A DNA stretch of 22,262 nt from an uncultured Bacilli bacterium (lineage in GTDB: Bacteria > Bacillota_I > Bacilli_A > RF39 > UBA660): assembly GCA_947625425.1 (NCBI GenBank), contig CANQOH010000020.1, positions 1 to 22,262 of the forward strand, given 5' to 3'. The translations under genes were made by a program, and so were the position numbers. The notes under the pieces were generated by a model. It was given only the letters and a program-made list of their open reading frames with translations, was not told the DNA's origin and searched no databases. The first letter of the stretch is position 1, and each line of letters begins with the position of its first letter. Below are positions 15,472-22,262 of this stretch, piece after piece.

Positions 15472-17073
15472 CTATTTCTCCATAATAAGTATAATTAAAT
15501 AATCTAAATTATTCTTAATTACTACTTGATACTTTTTACCAACATATATCTGTTTATTATTCTTATCATATGTTTTTTCATAACCATCTTTTTCTAATTC
15601 ATTTGTATAATTAGAAACTAAATACATTGAATCAAGCATTCCATCAGTTTCATTTCGATATCTTAAACTTAATATCTTATCTTTAAATGAAGCTTTAATT
15701 AACGGTAAATCAATATTTTTTAAGACATCTCCTACTTTTTTAAAATCTCCTGATTTAATTCCTGTATTATTATATTTTATTTCTTCTTCGTTATCTTTAC
15801 GATAATAATTAAGTTTAAAATTATCTAAAGAAGTAGTGCTTATATCAGCAAATTTTTGAATAGCTAAAATACTCTGAATCTTTTTTAAATAATCTGTACT
15901 ATTAGCATACGATAAATCATTATATAAAGAATCAGCAACATTAAAACCTATAACATGACCATTAATATCATATAAAGCACTACCTACATCACTATCAGTT
16001 AAAGAAAATAAGTTTTTCATTCGCCCCTTTTCTTCACTAATTAACATTCCGTAACTAATACTAAAATTCTTATTAGATTTACTATTTATCATAAATAAAT
16101 TATCATTTGTTTTAACATCACTTGTTTTGCCTAAAGTAACACTTTGTAAAACTTCACTATCTAATTTTAATAAGACAACATCATATTTAGCTTCAGCTGC
16201 TACAACGCCATCCACTTTATAAGTTTTACCATCGGCATCTGTCACAAACATATAATTACTATCATTTAATATCTTTAAGAAATTAGACCATGTCGTAGCT
16301 ATTATTCCTTTTCTAAGAACAAAACCACTACCATAGACATTAACGCCATTTTCACTCATACCTGTAATACTTACATTACTATATTTATTCTTTTGATAAA
16401 TATCATTTAATATAGCTTCATCAACTTCTTTTAATGAAGTATTATTATCTAATGATAATTTATTAAAAGTTCCTCCGACAATATTGCCATTTTCTTCTTT
16501 TAAAGCCACTTCATTAAAATAAGTTTGTAAATCACTATCATAAGTTAACCATGGAAAGAATAATTTATAACTACCATTTACTTCTTTTAACCAAAAAGCT
16601 AAAATTAATTCTTCATTATTACCATCTACTTTAGCATCAGTTAAATAAACAAAAGATAAAGCATCATTTTCATTAAAACTAACTGCTCTAATATCTTTTA
16701 TATAATCAGCTTCAATATTTTTATCTTTAATTGTTTCTAAATACATTTTAATAAATATTGATCCTGATAAAGTATCTGCTCCATTAGTTGGACTTGTATA
16801 TAAATATTTCTTACTAAATTCACTAAATAATTCATCTAAACTTTTATTACTTAAAGACTCTTTAACTAATTCTTTAGCCAAATTAGTTATTTCTTCATCA
16901 TTAATTATTCTTTTATCAAAATCTTTAACTTCAATATTATAAGTTTTATTTAAACTATTTATTACTTCATTACTTTTAGAATTAATATCTATTTTATCTA
17001 TATCAATATCAAATGCATAAGGAGTCATTATAAAACAAAAACTAATTATCAATAAATAGATTATCTTTTTCAT
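15472..17073 (-). CDS. Secreted trypsin/HtrA-fold pseudoprotease
   Basis: 533 residues with an N-terminal signal peptide or anchor (1-20). Residues about 240-400 show the trypsin-like order of HtrA proteins: GSG (248-250), KGIIATTWSNF (255-265), KYDVVLLKLD (296-305), and DVGSALYDINGHVIGFN (362-378). Against GSG...VTNNHV...D(L/V)xxLK...NSGGPL, the catalytic Asp is kept (D298), but His is replaced near S263 and Ser by V363, with GG becoming GS. It should therefore lack serine-protease activity and may bind peptides or act as a partner. The N-terminal (25-235) and C-terminal (405-533) regions are unrecognised. GAGGAGG lies at the end of the preceding gene and the gap is one base, so translation is coupled. 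Confidence 0.83.
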   Translation of the reverse strand: MKKIIYLLIISFCFIMTPYAFDIDIDKIDINSKSNEVINSLNKTYNIEVKDFDKRIINDEEITNLAKELVKESLSNKSLDELFSEFSKKYLYTSPTNGADTLSGSIFIKMYLETIKDKNIEADYIKDIRAVSFNENDALSFVYLTDAKVDGNNEELILAFWLKEVNGSYKLFFPWLTYDSDLQTYFNEVALKEENGNIVGGTFNKLSLDNNTSLKEVDEAILNDIYQKNKYSNVSITGMSENGVNVYGSGFVLRKGIIATTWSNFLKILNDSNYMFVTDADGKTYKVDGVVAAEAKYDVVLLKLDSEVLQSVTLGKTSDVKTNDNLFMINSKSNKNFSISYGMLISEEKGRMKNLFSLTDSDVGSALYDINGHVIGFNVADSLYNDLSYANSTDYLKKIQSILAIQKFADISTTSLDNFKLNYYRKDNEEEIKYNNTGIKSGDFKKVGDVLKNIDLPLIKASFKDKILSLRYRNETDGMLDSMYLVSNYTNELEKDGYEKTYDKNNKQIYVGKKYQVVIKNNLDYLIILIMEK

Positions 17074-17074
17074 T

Positions 17075-18772
17075 TTAATCCTCCTCTATCTTACTTTTTA
17101 ATACCTTAACTATAACTTTACTAGCTGGTTTAGCTCCTTCACCATGTAAATAAAAATCATGAAAAGCTTCAGCAACTGTTTCATCATAAATATATTTACC
17201 TTTTTTATCTTTTGCCATTGCATATCCCGAAATACTACTTCTAAATTCATCAAAAGATCCTACTGATAAATATTCTTTTTGATATTCTTGATAAGCTTCT
17301 TGTAATAATTTATAACTAAAGTCACCCGCTGTAAAATCACTATATACTGAATATAATAAATTAGCATCATTAGCCGTTACATAATTTAATTTATTGCTAT
17401 TATAATAATTTAACATTGCCACATAAGATAAATAATGACCAAATTCATGAGCAACTGTACTACTACTATTTGCATTACTTGGAAAATAACCACTATTTGC
17501 TCCACTAGATACTGAATTTTTTAATTTACTAGGATTTAAAAAGTATTTCGCATTTAAAATAATCTGTGTTTTAATCCCTACGGGATATCCCGAAGAAGTA
17601 TTACTTGTCGCAAAAGTAAATACTGGCATAAAAGCTGCTATATAATTATCATTTACTCCAACATTAGCAATTGTAATATTAGTTAAATAATTTCTTGCAT
17701 CCGGAAACTCATCATAAATAAAAGCTATAACATTTTCTAAATCACGAGCTAATGAAGTATCTATTTCACAGAAATTAACTGCGACAATTCCATAATTACT
17801 AACTATTTCTTGTTCAATTATCTGAATATCACTAGGACATACTTTCTTTTGCTCTAAACTATCACTAACAATTAATTTATTAACATCATCTATGCCACCT
17901 ATAACCATCTGTTTTAAATACTGATTATCATAAATAACTGCTGTAACTCCTAAACCAGATATATGACCAGCTTGATTCGATTTAGAAACTCCATTATAAA
18001 CAGTATCATTTTCTTTACCAGAACTAAAATAATAATTACGACTATTAGCTGATATTATCACAAAGAAAATAATTACCCAAACAGCCATAACTGCCATATA
18101 TGATAAAAATTCCCCAAACTTATGTCTTTTCTTTACTGGTTGCACTGGAACTGGTATATCATAATTATTAAAGAACTTAGACTGTTGATATCTTACTTGG
18201 TTATCAACATCTTGATGCCTATTATTAGATAAACCACTATTATACTTATTCGTTTTTACAGCATTACCAACTTTAGTATAATCTTTTTCTCTTTTAGATT
18301 TAATTGCTGCTTCAGCACTACTTTTAGAGTACTTAACTTCCCCGTTATCTGCCCCAGTTTGACTACTATTTTGTTTCAAACTTTGTTTATATTCATTTAT
18401 ATCAGCTGATTTATCTATCTTATCTATTCTAATTATACTTACAAAGCCATTTTCATCACTATTCTCTGCAAAAACTTTACTCTTATATTTAGTTGCTTTA
18501 GCTAAATTCTGATCTTTTAAAGCATCTTTAGCTTCTTGGTAATCTAAATAATTACTATAATCAGATCTTTTAACTTCTGTTTCTACTTTTTTCTTCTTTA
18601 AATTAACAAAAGAACTATTATTAGAGATAACTCCTCCAACATCCTTTGAAACTTCATCCTTAATATATTTATTTTTAACTACTTTACGAACTTTTTTCTT
18701 TAAAGGTGAACCACATATTGGACATATCGACATATTATCTTTAACTTTATTCTTACATTTAGGACATATCAT
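17075..18772 (-). CDS. Zinc-ribbon, single-TM protein with extracytoplasmic zincin-type metalloprotease domain
   Basis: 565 residues. An N-terminal zinc ribbon CPKC-x10-CPIC (Cys 3, 6, 17, 20) is followed by a long charged, low-complexity region (about 30-215), one transmembrane helix (about 221-241), then an outer domain. That domain carries HEFGH (442-446) within STVAHEFGHYLSYVAML, a gluzincin-type zinc site. ETVAEAFHDFY (531-541) may supply the third Glu ligand (E535). The topology places the ribbon in the cytoplasm and the protease outside. The substrate is unknown; cell-envelope proteins or the co-encoded pseudoprotease are guesses. The ATG at 18772 has GGAGGTG at good spacing, and an extended -10 promoter lies just upstream. 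First gene of the operon. Confidence 0.87.
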   Translation of the reverse strand: MICPKCKNKVKDNMSICPICGSPLKKKVRKVVKNKYIKDEVSKDVGGVISNNSSFVNLKKKKVETEVKRSDYSNYLDYQEAKDALKDQNLAKATKYKSKVFAENSDENGFVSIIRIDKIDKSADINEYKQSLKQNSSQTGADNGEVKYSKSSAEAAIKSKREKDYTKVGNAVKTNKYNSGLSNNRHQDVDNQVRYQQSKFFNNYDIPVPVQPVKKRHKFGEFLSYMAVMAVWVIIFFVIISANSRNYYFSSGKENDTVYNGVSKSNQAGHISGLGVTAVIYDNQYLKQMVIGGIDDVNKLIVSDSLEQKKVCPSDIQIIEQEIVSNYGIVAVNFCEIDTSLARDLENVIAFIYDEFPDARNYLTNITIANVGVNDNYIAAFMPVFTFATSNTSSGYPVGIKTQIILNAKYFLNPSKLKNSVSSGANSGYFPSNANSSSTVAHEFGHYLSYVAMLNYYNSNKLNYVTANDANLLYSVYSDFTAGDFSYKLLQEAYQEYQKEYLSVGSFDEFRSSISGYAMAKDKKGKYIYDETVAEAFHDFYLHGEGAKPASKVIVKVLKSKIEED

Positions 18773-18796
18773 ATGCTACACCTCCATACTATAAAA

Positions 18797-18805
18797 ATTA
18801 TACCA
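18797..18805 (-). promoter_or_regulatory. Extended -10 promoter of the metalloprotease/pseudoprotease operon
   Basis: TGGTATAAT is a perfect -10 with the TGn extension; the -35 position (TTTAAT) is poor and lies in the preceding terminator. The predicted start is near 18790. Confidence 0.6.
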
Positions 18806-18808
18806 CAT

Positions 18809-18833
18809 AAAAAAAGTGCATTAAAGCACTTTT
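18809..18833 (-). terminator. Terminator of the 276-residue gene
   Basis: Stem AAAAGTGC (18826-18833) with GCACTTTT (18812-18819), a 6-base loop and a seven-T tail. It lies 15 bases after the stop codon of the upstream gene. Confidence 0.87.
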
Positions 18834-18848
18834 ACATAAAATAAATAG

Positions 18849-19679
18849 CTATTTTAAATTATTACTTGTTTCCCCAAAAACCAATCTCATATGTCCTTGA
18901 ATTCTTCTATATTCTTCCCAAGCTTCTGGATATATCTCTTTACTTTTATCTAATTCATAAAATTGTTCAGCAAATTCAGGAACATTAAGTTCTCTGCTCA
19001 TTTCATAAAACAATATTAAATCAGCTAATTTATTTTGCTCTTTTGTCTGCTCAGCATATAATTCATTTTGTCTTCTATCAAAATTCTTTCTTTTAACACT
19101 ACTAACTATTTCTAAATCATAATGTTCTTTAAAGAAACTAGATTTAAATATTCTATTCGTGATTGTATCAACTAAATATAATTCACCATTAATTTCTACT
19201 TCCACAAAAGGTCTTGATTCTGTAAGTCTTACCCCTCTTGTTGGTGAAGTATAAATAGCTTCATAAAAAGTAAAATCATCAAAAATAGAACTAAAGGCCG
19301 TATTTGGATCATAAACACAATATCTAACTATTTTACTTGGTGGTTTAGCTAAGAATAAAGTAACAGGAGCACCCGCCGAAATATAGATACTTTTTCTTCT
19401 TAACTTATCTTTAATCTCCATTGGAATTCCACAAACATTAGGTGTCTTAGTATAATGATAATCATTAGGATTATTGGTAATAGCTAGTTCACTTAAAGAT
19501 AAAAATTCACAGGTAGGATCAATATCTCCTTTATATACTAAAGCATCCATTATAGTTGCTCTAATTCCTTCTTTTTCTAATTCGCTTAAATTTTCATGCT
19601 TTTCTAAATACTCTAAAATATGCCAACATTTATAAAAAGTTTCATTAACAAGAACTGGATAATCAAATAAACTTTTCAT
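18849..19679 (-). CDS. Uncharacterised cytoplasmic protein
   Basis: 276 residues that I do not recognise. No signal peptide, transmembrane helix or known catalytic motif is visible. The middle contains a beta-rich stretch (IYISAGAPVTLFLA, then PFVEVEINGELYLVDTITNR). The phrasing around ELYLVDTIT recalls the His-to-Asp part of transglutaminase-like folds, but no clear Cys/His pair accompanies it. The C-terminal third is helical and charged. The ATG at 19679 has GAGGTGG four bases upstream; the TTG at 19682 is less likely. It is a single-gene unit between ftsK and the metalloprotease operon, with a near-consensus promoter and strong terminator, so it is probably expressed constitutively. Confidence 0.75.
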   Translation of the reverse strand: MKSLFDYPVLVNETFYKCWHILEYLEKHENLSELEKEGIRATIMDALVYKGDIDPTCEFLSLSELAITNNPNDYHYTKTPNVCGIPMEIKDKLRRKSIYISAGAPVTLFLAKPPSKIVRYCVYDPNTAFSSIFDDFTFYEAIYTSPTRGVRLTESRPFVEVEINGELYLVDTITNRIFKSSFFKEHYDLEIVSSVKRKNFDRRQNELYAEQTKEQNKLADLILFYEMSRELNVPEFAEQFYELDKSKEIYPEAWEEYRRIQGHMRLVFGETSNNLK

Positions 19680-19702
19680 CAAACCACCTCAAATTAATCC
19701 GT

Positions 19703-19731
19703 ATTATATCAGTAAATAATTATTTTGCCAA
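19703..19731 (-). promoter_or_regulatory. Promoter of the 276-residue gene
   Basis: The -35 TTGGCA (19726-19731), a 17-base spacer and a perfect -10 TATAAT (19703-19708) preceded by TGA as an extended -10. Confidence 0.8.
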
Positions 19732-19732
19732 A

Positions 19733-19759
19733 TAAAACACAGAAGTTATTCTTCTGTGT
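19733..19759 (-). terminator. Terminator of ftsK
   Basis: A 9-bp stem, ACACAGAAG (19751-19759) with CTTCTGTGT (19737-19745), a 5-base loop and then TTTATTT. The ftsK stop codon is in the loop. Confidence 0.88.
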
Positions 19760-22016
19760 TTACTTCTTCACCTTGTTTACCTACTAATACTTCACGAGGT
19801 TTAGATCCATTAGCAGGTCCAATAATCCCTCTTTCTTCAAGTAAATCAACTATTCTGGCTGCTCGATTATAACCTAATCTAAATCTTCTTTGAATTAATG
19901 AAGCACTAATCTTACCAGTTTCTAAAGCAAATTCATATATCTCATTATATAATGGATCATCAAAAGATTCTTTATCGCCAGATACTGGATTATGTTCTTC
20001 GATAATCGCTTTTTCTAATGAATCATCATAAGTAGCTGATTGTTGACCACTAACATATTCAATTACTTTAGCAATTTCTTCATCAGTAATAAAACATCCT
20101 TGAATTCTTATTGGATTATTTTCACCCATTGGTAAATATAACATATCACCTTTACCAAGTAATTTTTCCGCTCCAGCATGATCTAAGATTGTTCTTGAAT
20201 CAACTTGTGATGCTACGGCAAATGAAATACGTGAAGGTATATTAGCTTTAACAACACCAGTAATAACATCCGTACTAGGTCTTTGGGTTGCAACAATTAA
20301 ATGAATACCAGCTGCACGAGCCATTTGAGTAATACGCATTATTGAATCTTCAACTTCTTTAGAAGCAACTAACATTAAATCTGCTAACTCATCAATAATA
20401 ACAACTAAGTAATACATTTTTTCTTTATCAAATGTTGGATCTTTAGCTTTTTCACTTTCAACCCATTCATTATAAGAACCGATATTCTTAACACCAGTCT
20501 CACTAAACATTTCGTAACGTTCTTCCATCATCGCTACAACTCTTTGTAAAGCTGTATTAGCTTTCTTAGGATCAGTAACAACTGGCCATAATAAATGAGG
20601 TATTCCATTATAATTAGAAAGTTCAACTTTCTTTGGATCAACTAAAACTAATTTAACTTCATCAGGTCTTCTAAACATCAATATAGATGCAATAAAACTA
20701 TTAATACATACTGATTTACCAGAACCAGTAGAACCTGCTACTAATAAGTGCGGCATCTTAGAAATATCAGCTGTTTGAACACGACCCATTAAGTCTTTAC
20801 CTAAAGCTACTAATACTTTAGCATTTTCTTGACCTTTAGGAATATTACCTAATACTTCTCTAATCTTAACTGCACTAATAGATGGATTAGGTATTTCAAT
20901 ACCAATTGTACTCTTACCAGGAATTGGAGCTTGAATACGTACATCTTTAGCTGCTAAAGCTAAAGCTATTTCTTTATTAATCCCTAAAATACGACTAACT
21001 TTTGTTCCATTAGGAATTGCTACTTCATATTGGGTAACCGCTGGTCCAACATGGATTTCTACAACTGTTCCATTTATTTGGAAATCATTTAAAACTCTCT
21101 CTAAAATAATCTTATTACTCTTTGTAAATTCTGAACTATTAACTTTATTCTTTGGTACTTCATCTAAAAGATTAATACTAGGTAAAGTATAAAAACCTTT
21201 TGTTGAAGCCGAAGTCATTTCTGGAATCTTCATTGTCATTGTTAAATCAAGATTCTTATTATCAAGTTCAGCTGATAAAGTAGCTGGACTAACCTCTTTT
21301 TTATTATTATTTAACATTGGTAATTCATCATCAGATACTGAAACAGATACTTCTTCCTCATCCTCTTCTTCTTCATCATCATCTTCATCTTCTTCAGCTT
21401 CTCTTAAAGCACGACGTTCATCTAACTTAGTCTTAAACTTAACTAAGACTTCTCCTAAATCAACATCAAATAACATTACAATTGCAAATAAAACTAAAGC
21501 AAATAAAACAACTATTGTTCCAACTTTACCAAATAAACTAGTTAAAGCATAAGCACAACCAGCTCCAATAATACCTCCACCAACATTAATACCACTTTGC
21601 CCACTAGTAAATACACTAGATCCACTCTTAAAAGTACTAATACGTGAATTATAATTCGTAATTGTTGCATCAATAATTTGTTTAGGTGCCGTATCAGCAT
21701 AATCATTAATAAAACCAGCATGGGCCATTACTAAAACAACAATAATAAATATATATAAGCCTAATAACTTTGAACTAAAAAAATTAGGTAACTTTCTTTT
21801 AATAAGCATATAAAAACCCATAAATAAAAGTAAAGCTAAAATAGCCCACCAAAATTCACCTACTAAAAACATAGCGAACTTTTTAACCATCGCTCCTACT
21901 ATTCCAAAACCTATACCAACTATCCCTATGACAATTAAAAGTAAGCCAATTAGTTCTACACTGTAATTGAATTCTTTTTTTTCATCTTTCTTAGATGTTT
22001 TTTTCTTCTTAGCCAT
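19746..22016 (-). CDS. ftsK: DNA translocase FtsK/SpoIIIE
   Basis: A membrane-anchored hexameric motor that pumps chromosomal DNA through the division or sporulation septum. The 756 residues are close to Bacillus SpoIIIE in length. Transmembrane helices lie at about 20-42, 48-72, 83-101 and 163-184, then a very acidic linker (206-222). The alpha/beta motor domain has Walker A GSTGSGKS (428-435), Walker B VVIIDE (538-543) and ATQRPSTDVITG (576-587). The winged-helix gamma domain (about 688-747) contains SLIQRRFRLGYNRAARIVD, used to read polar DNA motifs. The ATG at 22016 has GGTGAT a few bases upstream. It is monocistronic, with an extended -10 promoter and a strong terminator. Whether it serves sporulation or vegetative division cannot be told from the sequence. 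Confidence 0.96.
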   Translation of the reverse strand: MAKKKKTSKKDEKKEFNYSVELIGLLLIVIGIVGIGFGIVGAMVKKFAMFLVGEFWWAILALLLFMGFYMLIKRKLPNFFSSKLLGLYIFIIVVLVMAHAGFINDYADTAPKQIIDATITNYNSRISTFKSGSSVFTSGQSGINVGGGIIGAGCAYALTSLFGKVGTIVVLFALVLFAIVMLFDVDLGEVLVKFKTKLDERRALREAEEDEDDDEEEEDEEEVSVSVSDDELPMLNNNKKEVSPATLSAELDNKNLDLTMTMKIPEMTSASTKGFYTLPSINLLDEVPKNKVNSSEFTKSNKIILERVLNDFQINGTVVEIHVGPAVTQYEVAIPNGTKVSRILGINKEIALALAAKDVRIQAPIPGKSTIGIEIPNPSISAVKIREVLGNIPKGQENAKVLVALGKDLMGRVQTADISKMPHLLVAGSTGSGKSVCINSFIASILMFRRPDEVKLVLVDPKKVELSNYNGIPHLLWPVVTDPKKANTALQRVVAMMEERYEMFSETGVKNIGSYNEWVESEKAKDPTFDKEKMYYLVVIIDELADLMLVASKEVEDSIMRITQMARAAGIHLIVATQRPSTDVITGVVKANIPSRISFAVASQVDSRTILDHAGAEKLLGKGDMLYLPMGENNPIRIQGCFITDEEIAKVIEYVSGQQSATYDDSLEKAIIEEHNPVSGDKESFDDPLYNEIYEFALETGKISASLIQRRFRLGYNRAARIVDLLEERGIIGPANGSKPREVLVGKQGEEVNTEE

Positions 22017-22033
22017 ACTCTATCACCATAACC

Positions 22034-22042
22034 ATTATATCA
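22034..22042 (-). promoter_or_regulatory. Extended -10 promoter of ftsK
   Basis: TGATATAAT is a perfect -10 with the TGn extension. The -35 region is T-rich and overlaps the tail of the upstream terminator; no clear -35 is seen. Confidence 0.55.
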
Positions 22043-22049
22043 TAAAATT

Positions 22050-22078
22050 AAAAAGAAAAAGAGGTATTTCCTCCCTTT
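22050..22078 (-). terminator. Terminator upstream of ftsK
   Basis: On the minus strand GGGAGG pairs with CCTCTT (two G-U pairs) around an AAATA loop, followed by TTTTTCTTTTT. It closes the transcript of the small gene(s) at the right edge. Confidence 0.75.
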
Positions 22079-22079
22079 A

Positions 22080-22187
22080 TTAACAAAAAATAAAGTTACA
22101 TAGTATAATACCTACTAAAACATAAAGTATGATAATTAGTAATGAACTACTAACATATTTACTCTTTTTCTTAAAAAAACTAAATAT
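22080..22187 (-). CDS. Possible small membrane ORF without a canonical start
   Basis: A 35-codon open frame reads a basic patch (FFKKKSKY) followed by a hydrophobic stretch (LLIIILYVLVGIILCNFIF) and ends just before the terminator. No ATG/GTG/TTG is in frame; AGGAG at 22191-22195 precedes an ATA codon (22185-22187). It may be a real tiny membrane protein, or chance in A/T-rich DNA. Confidence 0.22.
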   Translation of the reverse strand: MFSFFKKKSKYVSSSLLIIILYVLVGIILCNFIFC

Positions 22188-22262
22188 AAGCTCCTACTAT
22201 AATAATTAATAAAATAAATAATACTAAGATAATTGCAGGACCTAAAGCGTTATTTCCACAAT
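22180..22262 (-). CDS. C-terminus of a tiny YjcZ-like membrane peptide (partial)
   Basis: The frame ending at TAG (22180-22182) reads 26 residues up to the window edge. A Gly/Asn stretch (CGNNALGP) leads into a hydrophobic segment (AIILVLFILLIIIVGAYI). This closely resembles the tiny transmembrane sporulation peptides of the YjcZ family, which end in a FxLIVVLFILLIIVG-type segment. The start lies outside the window. If correct, it is a hint of a spore-forming ancestry. The match is by eye on a short hydrophobic sequence. Confidence 0.6.
   Translation of the reverse strand, partial: CGNNALGPAIILVLFILLIIIVGAYI

Noticed and set aside
1..22262. tRNA genes, rRNA, CRISPR arrays, phage integration sites
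   Set aside because: No cloverleaf with a GTTCRA arm, no regularly spaced direct repeats and no flanking repeats were found on reading both strands by eye.

Overview
The window is strongly A+T-rich. Every supportable gene lies on the minus strand, so genes are described below from high to low coordinates. The lineage looks like Bacillota, class Bacilli or a relative: strong GGAGG/GGTGAT ribosome-binding sites, a T-box leader before thrS, a glmS ribozyme, SpoIIIE/FtsK, and a tiny membrane peptide resembling the YjcZ sporulation family at the right edge. TGA is used as a stop (for example the gene ending at 14957), so this is not the mycoplasma code. An uncultured gut Bacilli lineage would fit, but the species cannot be named.

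Right part (22262 to 17075): the tail of a tiny YjcZ-like peptide, a possible second small membrane ORF, and a terminator. Then ftsK/spoIIIE (19746-22016) and an unrecognised 276-residue protein (18849-19679) with its own promoter. Middle-right (18772 to 14957): a tightly coupled three-gene unit. It encodes a zinc-ribbon/transmembrane/HEFGH metalloprotease-like protein, a secreted trypsin/HtrA-fold protein that has lost its catalytic His and Ser, and a small membrane-anchored PsbP/DcrB-like protein.

Centre (14936 to 10852): housekeeping genes, each with its own promoter and terminator. These are glmS with a glmS ribozyme and a possible hairpin over its Shine-Dalgarno, engB/ysxC, and der. Next is a monocistronic cytoplasmic protein with a transglutaminase-like Cys-His-Asp core (8935-10809).

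Left part (8912 to 4149): a three-gene operon of unknown function, consisting of a 440-residue orphan, a coiled-coil plus MoxR/dynein-type AAA+ ATPase, and a protein that may be a degenerate VWA-like partner. The last of these probably starts upstream of its first ATG. Then come a membrane-anchored serpin with an unusually long reactive loop (2356-4032), a Thr-specific T-box leader, and thrS lacking the TGS domain. At the left edge is the N-terminus of an IS200/IS605 TnpB whose promoter carries a LexA-like palindrome.

The transcription layout is very compact. Terminators overlap stop codons, and several -35 boxes lie in or beside the preceding terminator. The most unusual parts are the AAA+ operon, the metalloprotease/pseudoprotease operon, and the anchored serpin. 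All family assignments come from motifs read by eye, with no database search.
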